A stretch of DNA of 64,000 nucleotides from Fluviicola sp. (GCA_002734085.1 NVXV01000019.1:1-64000); one strand, 5' to 3'; shown: positions 8,975 to 18,681, counted from the first letter of the stretch. Numbers and translations: made by a program. Notes: generated by a model from the sequence alone, not told the origin.

Positions 8975-9349
8975 CTAAAAATCCAAATCCTCCTTCCCCT
9001 TGGTCTGAATCGTCTGCAGCTCCATAATTGACAGGATAAAGTACATGATTAGGATAATAATCGAGAAAGGCCAAAAGAAGAAGTTTACTTTAGCTACTTT
9101 ACCGCCAGAGACAATAAACAGTCCTGCGACCAAAGCTAGTAACGCATAAATGCTCCAAACTACAATTCGATAAGCTCCTATTTTTTGTTTCGAAATCAAG
9201 TGAAGTAAGGAGCTCACAATAATCCAACCTGTTAAGCCAAGAAGTATCCAATAAAGATAACCTGTCGTTCCGAAAAACAATAACAGAATGATGCCAGTCA
9301 TAAAGGCAACGGCTTGTAAAATCGTATCTAAGAGTTTAATTGGGTACAT
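8975..9349 (-). CDS. Small integral membrane protein, four predicted helices
   Basis: 124 aa with four hydrophobic segments ('AVAFMTGIILLLFFG', 'LYWILLGLTGWIIVSSLLHL', 'IVVWSIYALLALVAGLFIV', 'WPFSIIILIMYFILSI') and a charged C-terminus. I do not recognise a family with certainty. It begins 3 bp after the symporter gene, so it is almost surely in the aroC-symporter transcript. Its role may be tied to the membrane, but nothing more can be said. Confidence 0.7.
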   Translation of the reverse strand: MYPIKLLDTILQAVAFMTGIILLLFFGTTGYLYWILLGLTGWIIVSSLLHLISKQKIGAYRIVVWSIYALLALVAGLFIVSGGKVAKVNFFFWPFSIIILIMYFILSIMELQTIQTKGKEDLDF

Positions 9350-9352
9350 ATT

Positions 9353-10729
9353 TTATAGTTTTCGTTTAGGATATTCATCGTCCCAATCCAGAACGTTTGG
9401 TTCGCCTACTTTTCCAACGGATTTTCCCACAATCATAGAAACTGCAGCGTCTCCTGTAACGTTTACAGTTGTTCGTAGCATGTCGAGCGGTCGATCAATG
9501 GCAAAAATCAAAGCCAAACCAGCTTCTGGGATTCCCGCTTGTGCGAGGACGATCACTAACATTACCATTCCAGCTCCAGGAACAGCTGCCGAACCAATAC
9601 TTGCGAGTGTAGCAGTCGCAATTATTCCCAATTGGGTACCAAAATCGAGATCCATTCCGAAAGCTTGAGCAATAAATATAGCTGCTACGGCTTGATACAA
9701 ACTTGTTCCATCCATATTGATGGTTGCACCAATAGGCAGTACAAAGCTCGTTACCTCTTTACTGACTCCCAGGTGTTCCTCTACCCTTTCCATTGTTACA
9801 GGAAGCGTTGCTGCTGATGAACTTGTACTAAACGCTAAAAGCTGTGCTGGAGAAATACCATTCAAAAAGAACCTTGGAGATTTCTTTGTGATCAGGCTTA
9901 CTAAAGTAACGTAGAAGATAATCATGATTAGTAAACCCAGGACAACACTCACAGCATACCATAAAAGCGCCACAAATAGGTCTTTACTGGGTGATTCGAC
10001 CACCAGGGAGGCTAGCAGTGCGAAAACACCGTAAGGAGCCGCTAACATGATTAAATCGATCAATTTCAAGATGACTTCATTAAATCCATCAAAAAAGGCT
10101 TTGACAGGTTTGGAGCTGGATTCGGGAATCAGAATTAAACCGATACCAAAGAAAATGGCAAAAACGATTACCTGCAACATGTTTCCATTATCCGACGCAG
10201 CGAAGAATATGTTGTCTGGAATTAAATCTTCCAACGCTTGTAATGGGCCGTTCTCCTTTTGTTTCGCCGCATTGTCAATATTTTTTTGGGCGTCGCCCAT
10301 ACTACTTTCTACAAGGTTTGTTCTAGTTTCTTCATCAATTGATTTCCCAGGTTGGATAATGTTTACAATAGTTAAACCAATACAAACAGCTATTACAGTC
10401 GTTCCCAGATAAGTTAAGATTGTTCTAAGTCCCATTTTAGAGAGCTTTGAAATGTCTTTTAAATCAGAAACACCTTTGATTAAGGAAGCAAGAATCAAAG
10501 GGACTGCTATCAACTTTAACGCATTGATAAACATGTTTCCAAAAGGCTTAATCCAGTTACGTACGAATAATCCAGCACGTGTTATATCGACTTCTTTTCC
10601 ATCAACGGTTATTGAGGTCATACTTGCCCCCCAAGAAGTACTTAAAAGCACCAAACTAAAAATCACACCGACAGCCATTCCAATCAGTATCTTCCAATGT
10701 AATGCTACCCCCTTTTTCTTTTTTGACAT
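9353..10729 (-). CDS. Dicarboxylate/amino acid:cation symporter (DAACS, GltP/DctA type)
   Basis: 458 aa, a full-length member of the glutamate/aspartate:sodium or proton symporter family in the inner membrane. It shows the hallmark motifs: the serine-rich re-entrant loop 'AFSTSSSAATLPVTM', 'GATINMDGTSLYQ' (cation-binding NMDGT) and 'DRPLDMLRTTVNVTGDAAVS' near the C-terminus. The insert between helices 3 and 4 is charged and periplasmic-like ('KSIDEETRTNLVESS'). It would import aspartate, glutamate or C4-dicarboxylates; the exact substrate is not visible. It starts 4 bp after aroC, with which it probably shares a transcript. Confidence 0.93.
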   Translation of the reverse strand: MSKKKKGVALHWKILIGMAVGVIFSLVLLSTSWGASMTSITVDGKEVDITRAGLFVRNWIKPFGNMFINALKLIAVPLILASLIKGVSDLKDISKLSKMGLRTILTYLGTTVIAVCIGLTIVNIIQPGKSIDEETRTNLVESSMGDAQKNIDNAAKQKENGPLQALEDLIPDNIFFAASDNGNMLQVIVFAIFFGIGLILIPESSSKPVKAFFDGFNEVILKLIDLIMLAAPYGVFALLASLVVESPSKDLFVALLWYAVSVVLGLLIMIIFYVTLVSLITKKSPRFFLNGISPAQLLAFSTSSSAATLPVTMERVEEHLGVSKEVTSFVLPIGATINMDGTSLYQAVAAIFIAQAFGMDLDFGTQLGIIATATLASIGSAAVPGAGMVMLVIVLAQAGIPEAGLALIFAIDRPLDMLRTTVNVTGDAAVSMIVGKSVGKVGEPNVLDWDDEYPKRKL

Positions 10730-10733
10730 AAAA

Positions 10734-11801
10734 TTATAGTTGCGTTGTTTTACTTCGTAATAAATGGTCTAACAGCGTCATAGCAGCCATAGCCTCAACA
10801 ATTACTACAGCTCTTGGAACTACACAGGGATCATGTCTCCCTTTTCCTTCGACCGTAACTTCTTCACCTTTATTATTGATGCTTTTTTGATCGCGCATAA
10901 GCGTGGCCACAGGTTTAAATGCTATACGCATATTAATCTGTTCACCGTTAGATATTCCACCTTGTACACCTCCACTATTATTTGAAGTAGTTCTATTATT
11001 AGCCTTAATTAAATCGTTGTGTTCGCTACCAAACATTTCAGAGCCAGCGAATCCAGAGCCAAATTCAAATCCTTTAACAGCATTGATCGAAAGCATTGCT
11101 TTTCCGAGATCAGCGTGTAATTTATCAAATACAGGTTCTCCGAGTCCAATAGGTGTTCCCATTACTTGACATTGAATCACGCCTCCAACGGTATCGCCTT
11201 GTTTTCTAACCTCTTTCAGAAAAGTTATCATCTCCTCCGCCACTTTCGGATTTGGGCAACGAACAATGTTCTGTTCCGCAACTGAGTAATCTATGTCTTC
11301 AACTGAAAGCATTTTTATTTTCCCCACCTGTTCAACAAACGCATGGATTTCGATTCCTTGTGCTTTTAAAAATTGTTTGGCAATTGCACCCGCTACAACT
11401 CTAGAAGCTGTTTCACGAGCACTTGAACGCCCTCCTCCTCTATAATCACGGTGACCATACTTTTTATCATAAGTGAGATCAGCATGAGAAGGACGGTACT
11501 TATCTTTTATATGCGAATAGTCTTTCGATTTCTGATTTTCGTTGTGAATGACAAATCCGATGGGAGCTCCTGTCGTTTTTCCTTGAAAAATTCCCGATAA
11601 GATCTGAACTGTATCCGATTCCTTGCGCTGTGTCACAATCTCTGACTGACCCGGCTTTCTTCGGTCTAATTCCTTCTGGATTTCAGCTTCATCAATCTCG
11701 AAATTCGCAGGTACTCCATCAATCACTCCCCCAATAGCGACTCCATGAGACTCACCAAAAGAAGTTAATCGAAAAATTTGACCAATTGAATTACCTGCCA
11801 T
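10734..11801 (-). CDS. aroC: Chorismate synthase
   Basis: 355 aa, the usual length. It converts 5-enolpyruvylshikimate-3-phosphate to chorismate using reduced FMN, the last step of the shikimate pathway. All three family signatures are visible: '[17 protein letters not shown]' at the N-terminus, '[20 protein letters not shown]' in the middle and '[16 protein letters not shown]' plus '[20 protein letters not shown]' near the end. It is first in a tight minus-strand operon with a DAACS symporter and a small membrane protein. A -7 box sits just upstream. Confidence 0.97.
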   Translation of the reverse strand: MAGNSIGQIFRLTSFGESHGVAIGGVIDGVPANFEIDEAEIQKELDRRKPGQSEIVTQRKESDTVQILSGIFQGKTTGAPIGFVIHNENQKSKDYSHIKDKYRPSHADLTYDKKYGHRDYRGGGRSSARETASRVVAGAIAKQFLKAQGIEIHAFVEQVGKIKMLSVEDIDYSVAEQNIVRCPNPKVAEEMITFLKEVRKQGDTVGGVIQCQVMGTPIGLGEPVFDKLHADLGKAMLSINAVKGFEFGSGFAGSEMFGSEHNDLIKANNRTTSNNSGGVQGGISNGEQINMRIAFKPVATLMRDQKSINNKGEEVTVEGKGRHDPCVVPRAVVIVEAMAAMTLLDHLLRSKTTQL

Positions 11802-11805
11802 ACCA

Positions 11806-11813
11806 CAAAGCTA
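11806..11813 (-). promoter_or_regulatory. -7 promoter element (TAGCTTTG) for aroC
   Basis: On the minus strand, TAGCTTTG matches TAnnTTTG and ends only 4 bp before the aroC ATG (11801). If used, the transcript would be leaderless or nearly so. Position relative to the start is seen; use is inferred. Confidence 0.4.
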
Positions 11814-11955
11814 ACGTTTTCGTAAAAATAATGAAATTTGTATTGGAGTGGTTTAAAATGATGGAATGTTATGAACTTGTTGGTTTAGCACATTCAAATT
11901 TATCGCATGCTAAAATAACGAGAAGTGTAGCGACCAGAAATAATTACTTCATAGT

Positions 11956-12747
11956 TTAATCTTTTTTTAAATATTGAATCTTTGCTCCTTCATGCTGAAC
12001 AATCATACTACTGGATGTCAACCCAAGAATTATAAAATCAAATTCTCCACCCGTTAGATCTAGCCAACGTATTATTGTTACCTCATCTTGTCTCATTAGC
12101 TTAAACACTGGCGCTGTTGAAATATACTCTTCAGATTTACACTCTCCTTGAAAGGTGTCCTCAATGAATCTAAAATTTTCAACTATAGTGTCGTTCTCCC
12201 AATACCTAAACCACTGCCCTTTCATTGAGTTTTTGACATCAGAAAGATTTGATAAATCGATAGTATCTGACTCATAATCGGTGCTTAATATTTTAAATTC
12301 AGTTCGTCGATTCGTTTGATGAGCTTTTTCCACTTCTTCCAACGATTTTAATTTATTAATTTTTTCTTCAGGTATAAGTGGTTCTGAATCGTTATAACCT
12401 TTGGAAATAATTCGATCGGGGGCTACTTCTTTGTAGATTAAATAAGTCCTAACAGCCCTTGCACGTTTGCAAGTCAAACACATTGAATATTTATCTGACC
12501 ACCTTGTATCAGTGTGTACCCCTACTTCAATTACCAGTGATTTGTTTCTTAACAAAAAACTAGCAAGACTGTCGAGGTAAGTATAAGATTCCTGTTGAAT
12601 AATTGCATCAGCTAAAGAAAACCTAATTGGATGCGCAGAAAGCTTGTCCCCTTTTTTAAAAATCGTGTCTTTAAAAATGACGGTCTGCCCATTGATCAAA
12701 AAAGGGCAAGTAAAAAACAGTACTATGATGAATACAAGTTGTCTCAT
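11956..12747 (-). CDS. OmpA-family protein with C-terminal accessory domain
   Basis: 263 aa with a signal peptide ('LVFIIVLFFTCPFLINGQ'). Residues ~40-155 form an OmpA C-terminal peptidoglycan-binding domain: 'ESYTYLDSLASFLLRN', 'IEVGVHTDTRWSDKYSMCLT', 'CKRARAVRTYLI' and the closing 'NRRTEFKIL'. The remaining ~90 residues form a second domain ('MKGQWFRYW', 'GECKSEEYISTAPVFKL', 'WLDLTGGEF') that also occurs alone in the exported protein at 8473-8874. There is no visible β-barrel. It is likely anchored to peptidoglycan in the periplasm; the accessory domain has no known role. Confidence 0.85.
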   Translation of the reverse strand: MRQLVFIIVLFFTCPFLINGQTVIFKDTIFKKGDKLSAHPIRFSLADAIIQQESYTYLDSLASFLLRNKSLVIEVGVHTDTRWSDKYSMCLTCKRARAVRTYLIYKEVAPDRIISKGYNDSEPLIPEEKINKLKSLEEVEKAHQTNRRTEFKILSTDYESDTIDLSNLSDVKNSMKGQWFRYWENDTIVENFRFIEDTFQGECKSEEYISTAPVFKLMRQDEVTIIRWLDLTGGEFDFIILGLTSSSMIVQHEGAKIQYLKKD

Positions 12748-12792
12748 TCAAATCTTTTCTACAAAAATAAATATTAATCGAATCGGAAATTT

Positions 12793-13776
12793 TTACAACA
12801 AAAAGCCCATTTTATCTTCAACAGGAGCAGGAATATCGGTATCATTAATCATTTCTCTCAGGTCAATCTCAATTCCAGTAGAAATAGATGTTATAGGAAC
12901 ATCATTATACGTTCCTTCAAAAGGGTTTTCCGAATAATCACCAATTTTCTCCATTAAAAAGAATACCCAAATAATCATGCCCGACACAATTGGACATAGC
13001 ACTTGTGATAAAATATCGCCTTTGAAGATATCAATCAAACCAAAAGGAACTATAGCACAAAAAACAAATGTCAACCAAACCGCTGTTGACGCGTATTGTC
13101 GAGGAAAAGGAAAGTTTTTTATACGCTCTGCCTTACCTTGCCCAGCGTATAAATTATTGATATGGTGATGAAACTCCATGTGTCTAAAGTCATCAAAGTA
13201 GTCTTTGTAATTTAATTCTTGAAGTCTTACTGATTGATTCTTTAATAGTTGTGTAGCAGGATTCGACTTGCTTTTTATCTGTTCAATCTCTTCAGCTGTG
13301 AGGTATTTCTTAAGGTCGTTAATGAGTTGATTTTCATACTCTTCGCAAACAGTCGGTGCAAAAACTCCTTTCAACCTTTCCTCCTTATGTTCCCAGGGTT
13401 TACTTAACCTTAATTGATATCGAAGACAAGTAAGCCAGGCAATATGTCTATAAAGAATTTCTTTTTTAATGTCATCTGAATGATCCCCTTTTATAAAAGC
13501 AACAGTGGCAACCCCCATTGATCTGCTATCATTCACAATACCCCCATAAATTTTACGCGCTTCCCAGGTTCTGTCGTAAGAACTATTGTTTTTAAAACCA
13601 AGGTAAAAAGCAACAGCAATACCGATCACACCAATAGGTTGCCAGGGCAAAGAAAAATGAAATTCAAAATAGTATGCAGCGAAACATATAGCTCCTGCAT
13701 AAAGAATTCCTAATAAAAAAGGCCATTTTGACCAATTAAAGGTCATCCAAAAGCTATAGTTCTTTTTTATATACAT
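12793..13776 (-). CDS. Bestrophin-family (RFP-TM) chloride channel-like protein
   Basis: 327 aa. The N-terminal 'SFWMTFNWSKWPFLLGILYA', 'GVIGIAVAFYLGFKNNSSYD' and 'RTWEARKIYGGIVNDSR' are the core of the bacterial bestrophin/YneE family, which forms pentameric anion or cation channels in the inner membrane. Further helices near residues 230-280 and the charged C-terminus ('NPFEGTYNDVPITSISTGIE') fit the family, including the conserved 'NPF'. It stands alone, 109 bp downstream of the MscS gene. Confidence 0.9.
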   Translation of the reverse strand: MYIKKNYSFWMTFNWSKWPFLLGILYAGAICFAAYYFEFHFSLPWQPIGVIGIAVAFYLGFKNNSSYDRTWEARKIYGGIVNDSRSMGVATVAFIKGDHSDDIKKEILYRHIAWLTCLRYQLRLSKPWEHKEERLKGVFAPTVCEEYENQLINDLKKYLTAEEIEQIKSKSNPATQLLKNQSVRLQELNYKDYFDDFRHMEFHHHINNLYAGQGKAERIKNFPFPRQYASTAVWLTFVFCAIVPFGLIDIFKGDILSQVLCPIVSGMIIWVFFLMEKIGDYSENPFEGTYNDVPITSISTGIEIDLREMINDTDIPAPVEDKMGFLL

Positions 13777-13885
13777 CAGTCTGAATAATAATTATGTATT
13801 TGATTAACAATTAGTAAATATAGATATTAATATTATTACAAATAATCCAACTCTTTTATTTTTAAAAAGATCAACTTTAATGTTT

Positions 13886-14761
13886 TTACTCCTTATTAAC
13901 ATCAACTTTTAAAGGAGCATTAGACTCATAATTTTTTACCTCGATTATAGTCGCAGGCATACTGTAGTCATTAGCTACTAACCTAGCTATTACATCATTC
14001 ATAACTTGCGATCTAATTGTTCTATGCTCTGAACTTCTGGTGGTTTTAAAAGTATCTACCCAGAACTGCACTTTAATATTAATGGTATTTGTGGACAATT
14101 CATCAATCGTAACAGAAGGCTTTTTATCCCCTTGAAGCACACCTTCGATCTTAATGAGCTCTTCAGAAATAAGATGAACGGCCTTTGTTGCATCATTTTC
14201 ATACGCAATTCCCACCACAAATTCATACCTTAAAAAACCATCTATCGTATAATTTTGTAAAGGATTTTTGAGGATAATTGCATTTGGCAAAAAAACATCC
14301 TTTCCATCCCGCGTTTTAATAAGTGTTTCTCGTATGCTTATGTCCTTTACAAATCCGATGATATCATTGACTTCAATCAAATCATCTAATTTAAAAGGGC
14401 TTTTAAATGCGAGAATTATCCCGGCTAAAAAATTCTCTCCAATATCTTTAAGTGCGAATCCTATAACAAAAGTTAAAAGTCCTGCTCCAGCTAATATTTT
14501 GTTTGTGAAAGAGTCGAGACCAATCAAGTACAGACTTATTAAAATCACAATTGTTTTTATAACAAAACTGACAATTTGAGATATGAAAGTAGATGTAATA
14601 TAGTTCGGTGACTTATTAGCTAAGTGCTTCCTAACTCTACGTTTTATGAAATTGGCAATAATAAACCCTAAAACAATAAACAGAATGGTTAATCCAAGAT
14701 TGATATAGTTTATTTTCAAATATTGAACGACATCGTTGTAAAATTGAACTGTCTTATCCAT
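13886..14761 (-). CDS. Small-conductance mechanosensitive channel (MscS family)
   Basis: 291 aa. An N-terminal helix pair is followed by the pore-lining TM3 and the MscS β-domain: 'KILAGAGLLTFVIGFALKDI', 'ENFLAGIILAFKSPFKLDDL', 'GFVKDISIRETLIKTRDGKD' and 'VFLPNAIILKNPLQNYT'. It opens on membrane tension and protects cells from hypo-osmotic shock. Length matches the short MscS form of E. coli (286 aa). It is followed by the bestrophin-like channel on the same strand, so two ion channels sit together. Confidence 0.92.
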   Translation of the reverse strand: MDKTVQFYNDVVQYLKINYINLGLTILFIVLGFIIANFIKRRVRKHLANKSPNYITSTFISQIVSFVIKTIVILISLYLIGLDSFTNKILAGAGLLTFVIGFALKDIGENFLAGIILAFKSPFKLDDLIEVNDIIGFVKDISIRETLIKTRDGKDVFLPNAIILKNPLQNYTIDGFLRYEFVVGIAYENDATKAVHLISEELIKIEGVLQGDKKPSVTIDELSTNTINIKVQFWVDTFKTTRSSEHRTIRSQVMNDVIARLVANDYSMPATIIEVKNYESNAPLKVDVNKE

Positions 14762-14822
14762 TTCTCGTTATCTATTAAATAGATTTTTTTAATATACAGA
14801 CGAGTTTCTCGCAACTAGAAGC

Positions 14823-15119
14823 TCAGTACATTAAATGCTGTTTTGATTTATCTTTCCAACCTGCTTTATAATCGGAATCAACAAAATATATTTTTTTATC
14901 TGCCTTGTAATCTGAATCCGTAAAGTACCATTTACCATCATTTCCATCGGCTTTGTAGTCAGAATCAACTTTGTAAACCAATAGATCAGCTTTATAATCC
15001 GAGTCCACAACAAAGACTTTAACATCCGCTTTATAGTCAGAGTCTACGGCATAAACCTCTTGGGCTTTGAAACTACCTATTATAAATAAAATTGAAAGAA
15101 TTGCAAATGCTTTTTTCAT
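14823..15119 (-). CDS. Exported SDYKAD-repeat protein (DUF6150-like)
   Basis: The track starts at 15152, but the in-frame ATG at 15119 opens a signal peptide ('KKAFAILSILFIIGSFKAQE'), giving 98 aa. The mature part is five near-perfect repeats of 'VDSDYKAD' spaced by 5-10 residues, each consisting of a short strand and the Asp/Lys motif. This matches small Bacteroidota proteins annotated as DUF6150. The repeat is visible at DNA level too. Function unknown; export to the periplasm or beyond is inferred from the signal. Confidence 0.8.
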   Translation of the reverse strand: MKKAFAILSILFIIGSFKAQEVYAVDSDYKADVKVFVVDSDYKADLLVYKVDSDYKADGNDGKWYFTDSDYKADKKIYFVDSDYKAGWKDKSKQHLMY

Positions 15120-15185
15120 GTTGTTTTGGTTATTTAAGAAAACCATTCTCATTTCTATCCAAATGTAATAAAAAACTAAGAATAA

Positions 15186-15947
15186 CTAGTTATATGCTTT
15201 TCTGACAGTCTCAGGAATACTAGGATCATCTATTTTATAAATATGATTTAATTTATATTCATAAGTATTCTCTCCAATCGTTCTTTTATAGTAAATCATC
15301 CCGATCCCTTTAGCATAATAAGAGTACTGATCATAAACAGTCGTTTCTATTATATTTTCAAATTTTGTTCTAGTAATCAAATATTTATCTCTGAAGACTA
15401 ATGCTTCAACTTTTTTATTTTCAAAATCTATCTCAACAGCATTTCCAGTATAAGTTCTTGTTCGTTGCATTTGTTCTTTTACCCCTTCCGTATTTGCAAC
15501 AGTCATCGTATAGCTCCAAATAAAGCTATCATCCTTTTCTAGTTGCCCTTCAAATACAACATCCGATTTTATATGAGAACGCATTGGAACTTCAGAGCCT
15601 TGATAGCCATGATAAATCATTGTATAATTTTCAACATAAGCTGATTGGCGTGTGACCCTTTCCTTTAACCATTCAATATGCGAGACCTTACCTTTAGAAT
15701 CTAAAGAATAAGAATCTGTAATCAAAAACTCCTCACCTTGTGAGCTTTCAGCATATAACAACCAATACATGTCCGGTTCATTTGAGTCTGCAGGCTTATA
15801 ATGATAAACCTTGGGTTGTTTTAAATCATCAATTGGAAAGTAATATTCCATTCCATCACCTACTTTACCCTTGGGCTCTCCAGGAGTTTGATTACAGCTC
15901 AAAAGCATTACTAAGAAAATACAAATTGTTAAAAGTAACTTTCTCAT
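15186..15947 (-). CDS. Lipoprotein of unknown function
   Basis: 253 aa with a signal peptide and lipobox ('FLVMLLSCNQTPGEP'). The mature part is β-rich: 'GDGMEYYFPIDDLKQPKVYH' near the start and 'GIGMIYYKRTIGENTYEYKL' near the end. No recognised domain. It begins 1 bp after the oligopeptidase B gene stop, so the two are probably co-transcribed and translationally linked, and both products are lipoproteins. Confidence 0.72.
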   Translation of the reverse strand: MRKLLLTICIFLVMLLSCNQTPGEPKGKVGDGMEYYFPIDDLKQPKVYHYKPADSNEPDMYWLLYAESSQGEEFLITDSYSLDSKGKVSHIEWLKERVTRQSAYVENYTMIYHGYQGSEVPMRSHIKSDVVFEGQLEKDDSFIWSYTMTVANTEGVKEQMQRTRTYTGNAVEIDFENKKVEALVFRDKYLITRTKFENIIETTVYDQYSYYAKGIGMIYYKRTIGENTYEYKLNHIYKIDDPSIPETVRKAYN

Positions 15948-15948
15948 A

Positions 15949-18120
15949 CTAATTCTTTATTCCTTCAAGATCTAATAAAAATGCATATTCTAAAGCAACT
16001 TCTTTGTAGCGCTCAAAACGACCCGAAGCTCCACCATGACCGACATCCATATTACAATACATGTAAAGTTGATTGTCGTTTGTTCTCAAGTCTCGCAGTT
16101 TCGCTATCCATTTTGCTGGCTCCCAATATTGCACTTGACTATCCCAATACCCGGTTGTAATCAGCAAGTTCGGGTAATCTTTTTCTTCAATATTATCGTA
16201 TGGTGAATAAGACTTGATATAATGATAATAGGTCTCATCTTTTGGGTTCCCCCATTCATCAAACTCACCAGTTGTTAGCGGAATACTTTCATCAAGCATT
16301 GTAGAAACAACATCTACAAAAGGTACAGCTGCTATAACACCATTCCAAAGCTCCGATCTCATATTGATTACAGCCCCCATTAATAGTCCTCCTGCACTAC
16401 CCCCTTGCGCATACAGGTGAGATTTATTAGTGTAGTTTTCTTCAATTAAATATTCTCCACAAGCTATAAAGTCAGTGAAAGTATTTTTCTTCTTCAATAG
16501 TTTACCATCTTCATACCATTGACGTCCCATTTCTTGTCCTCCACGGATATGAGCAATTGCAAAGATAAATCCTCGGTCGAGTAAACTGAGACGAACAGAA
16601 CTAAAATAAGGATCCATAGAGGCACCATAAGAACCATAGCCATACAGCAAAAGTGGCTGCTGACCATTCTTTTCTATTCCTTTCTTATAAACAATTGAAA
16701 TTGGTACTTGTACCCCATCGGAAGCCGTCGCAAAAAGTCTTTCAGATCGATAATTCTCAGGAGAAAAATCGTCGTCAAGTACTTTTTGTTGCTTCATCAA
16801 TGTACGGTCCTTTGATTTCATATCGTAATCATAGACACTGGAAGGAGTGGTTAAAGAAGTATACCCAAATCTCAGAACATCTGTATTAAACTCTGGGTTT
16901 TGACCAACATTCGTCGTATATGTAGGATCATTAAATGAAATGTAATGCTCTTCAGAGTTATCCCAAGACATCACTCTAATTTGGGTTAGACCGTTATTGC
17001 GTTCTTCCACCACTAAGAAGTTCTTGAAAATTTCAATATCTTCGAGTAAAACATTGTCTCTATGCGCGATAACTTCTTTCCAATTTGATTTTTCTGTTTG
17101 ATTAACTGGTGTTTTCATTAAACGAAAGTTTTTCGCGTCTAAATTTGTTACAATGTAAAAGTGATCGCCGAAATGCTCCACGTCATACTCTAAATTCCGC
17201 TCTCTCGGTTGAATTACTTTCCACTCTCCATCTGGAGTATTTGCATCCAGAACTCTCAACTCTGAGGAAAGTGTCTGGTAACTCCCTATCATAATATAGT
17301 CATTGGATTTTGATTTTTTTACTCCACAGTTAAAAGTCTCCTCTGTCTCTTCAAAAACGAGTTCATCATCTTCTGGATTTGTTCCCAAAACATGTTTATA
17401 CACACGGTATGAACGCAACGTAACAGGATCTTTACGGGTATAGAACAACGTTTTATTATCGTTCGCCCAAACAGCACCACCTGTTGTGTTTCCTATAACA
17501 TCGTCTAAAACTTCACCTGTTTCTAAGTTCTTTATAGACAACGTATATTGTCGTCTAGACACAGTATCTATTCCGTACACTAAGAAATTATTATCTGGAC
17601 TCACTGAACGTCCAGCAATATTGAAATAGGCATGACCTTTTGCCATTTTAGGACCATCTAGCATGACTTCTTCTTTTTGTGGACCTTCATCTGCCTTTTT
17701 TCTCAAATATTTGGGGTAATCATCGCCTTCATCAAACTTTTGATAGTACACGTAGCCATTTTTCTCGACAGGCACGGACTCATCTTTCTGTTCTATTCGA
17801 CCGACAATTTCTTCGTAAAGCTTATTTTGCAATTCATCCGTATGCTTCATTGATTCTTTTAAGAATTCATTTTCGGCATTGAGGTAATCTACTACTTTCT
17901 GTGTTTGTTTATCAGGCTGAACAGCTTCCTTTTGTTCATCAGACAGTCTCATCCAAAAATAAGGGTCAACTCGAGTATCACCATGCGTAGTAATTTCATG
18001 ATCTACCTTCTCAGCTCTAGGTTCAGTTAATTTATTTTGTACTGGATTATCTTCCTTCATATTTTCATTACAACTTAAAAGCAGCGTCAGAGCTCCTCCA
18101 AATATTAAAATTTGTTTCAT
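15949..18120 (-). CDS. S9 family peptidase, oligopeptidase B-like, lipoprotein
   Basis: 723 aa. An N-terminal lipobox ('GGALTLLLSCNENM') predicts an envelope lipoprotein. Residues ~40-440 form the seven-blade propeller that gates the active site, opening with 'HGDTRVDPYFWMRLSDEQKE'. The C-terminal α/β-hydrolase has 'YGYGSYGASMDPYFSSVRLS', the nucleophile in 'YAQGGSAGGLLMGAV' and the catalytic His in 'MDVGHGGASGR'. Oligopeptidase B cuts short peptides after basic residues; the 'RGGQEMGRQWYEDGKL' region is typical. It lies upstream of a lipoprotein gene on the same strand and diverges from the histidine phosphatase. Confidence 0.92.
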   Translation of the reverse strand: MKQILIFGGALTLLLSCNENMKEDNPVQNKLTEPRAEKVDHEITTHGDTRVDPYFWMRLSDEQKEAVQPDKQTQKVVDYLNAENEFLKESMKHTDELQNKLYEEIVGRIEQKDESVPVEKNGYVYYQKFDEGDDYPKYLRKKADEGPQKEEVMLDGPKMAKGHAYFNIAGRSVSPDNNFLVYGIDTVSRRQYTLSIKNLETGEVLDDVIGNTTGGAVWANDNKTLFYTRKDPVTLRSYRVYKHVLGTNPEDDELVFEETEETFNCGVKKSKSNDYIMIGSYQTLSSELRVLDANTPDGEWKVIQPRERNLEYDVEHFGDHFYIVTNLDAKNFRLMKTPVNQTEKSNWKEVIAHRDNVLLEDIEIFKNFLVVEERNNGLTQIRVMSWDNSEEHYISFNDPTYTTNVGQNPEFNTDVLRFGYTSLTTPSSVYDYDMKSKDRTLMKQQKVLDDDFSPENYRSERLFATASDGVQVPISIVYKKGIEKNGQQPLLLYGYGSYGASMDPYFSSVRLSLLDRGFIFAIAHIRGGQEMGRQWYEDGKLLKKKNTFTDFIACGEYLIEENYTNKSHLYAQGGSAGGLLMGAVINMRSELWNGVIAAVPFVDVVSTMLDESIPLTTGEFDEWGNPKDETYYHYIKSYSPYDNIEEKDYPNLLITTGYWDSQVQYWEPAKWIAKLRDLRTNDNQLYMYCNMDVGHGGASGRFERYKEVALEYAFLLDLEGIKN

Positions 18121-18174
18121 AAGTAATCTGTTTTGAACGAAAATACTATTTTTAAAGAAACAAATTTATTTTCC

Positions 18175-18672
18175 ATGCGATTAATTCAATATCGACTTAT
18201 TATACTCTTCGTTTCTGCCCTATTTAGCTGTAAAAATGACAAGGATAAAACCACTATATTCCTTGTGCGACACGCTGAAAAAGATACGACAGTAGATCAA
18301 TATGATCCTCCATTAATTAAGGAAGGATATGAAAGAGCTGATAAGTTAAGGGATGAATTAACTGATAAAGAAATCAAATATATTTTTTCGACTAAATTCC
18401 AACGAAACAAAAACACTGTCGGTCCTTTAGCTAACCACATAAGCAAGAAGATTCATATTTACGAATACCATAAATGGCAAACTATGCTGGATTCAGTAAA
18501 AACCATTCCAGAAAATCACCTCATTTGCGGACACAGTGATAATTTACTTCCAATGATAGAATACCTCGGCGCAGATGTTGGGAAAGAAAAATTAGGGTAC
18601 CTTGAATATGATAATTTGTTTAAGGTGACTATTGACGAGGAGACCGTTAACGGGGAAATTATTAAGTATTAG
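18175..18672 (+). CDS. Histidine phosphatase family lipoprotein
   Basis: The track starts at 18133, but the ATG at 18175 opens a signal peptide with a lipobox ('LIILFVSALFSCKNDKD'), giving 165 aa. The histidine phosphatase motif is 'TIFLVRHAEKD' (RHxE), the second His is in 'LICGHSDNLLPM', and the substrate-handling 'STKFQRNKNTVGPLA' lies between. This is the short SixA/PhoE-like form located in the envelope. The substrate is unknown. It diverges from oligopeptidase B with a very short shared upstream region and converges with the M61 gene. Confidence 0.83.
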   Translation: MRLIQYRLIILFVSALFSCKNDKDKTTIFLVRHAEKDTTVDQYDPPLIKEGYERADKLRDELTDKEIKYIFSTKFQRNKNTVGPLANHISKKIHIYEYHKWQTMLDSVKTIPENHLICGHSDNLLPMIEYLGADVGKEKLGYLEYDNLFKVTIDEETVNGEIIKY

Positions 18673-18681
18673 AATTGATTT

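Noticed and set aside
9288-10739. Plus-strand ORFs of 60-126 aa opposite the symporter gene.
   Set aside because: They are shadows of the strongly supported minus-strand DAACS gene and have no family features.
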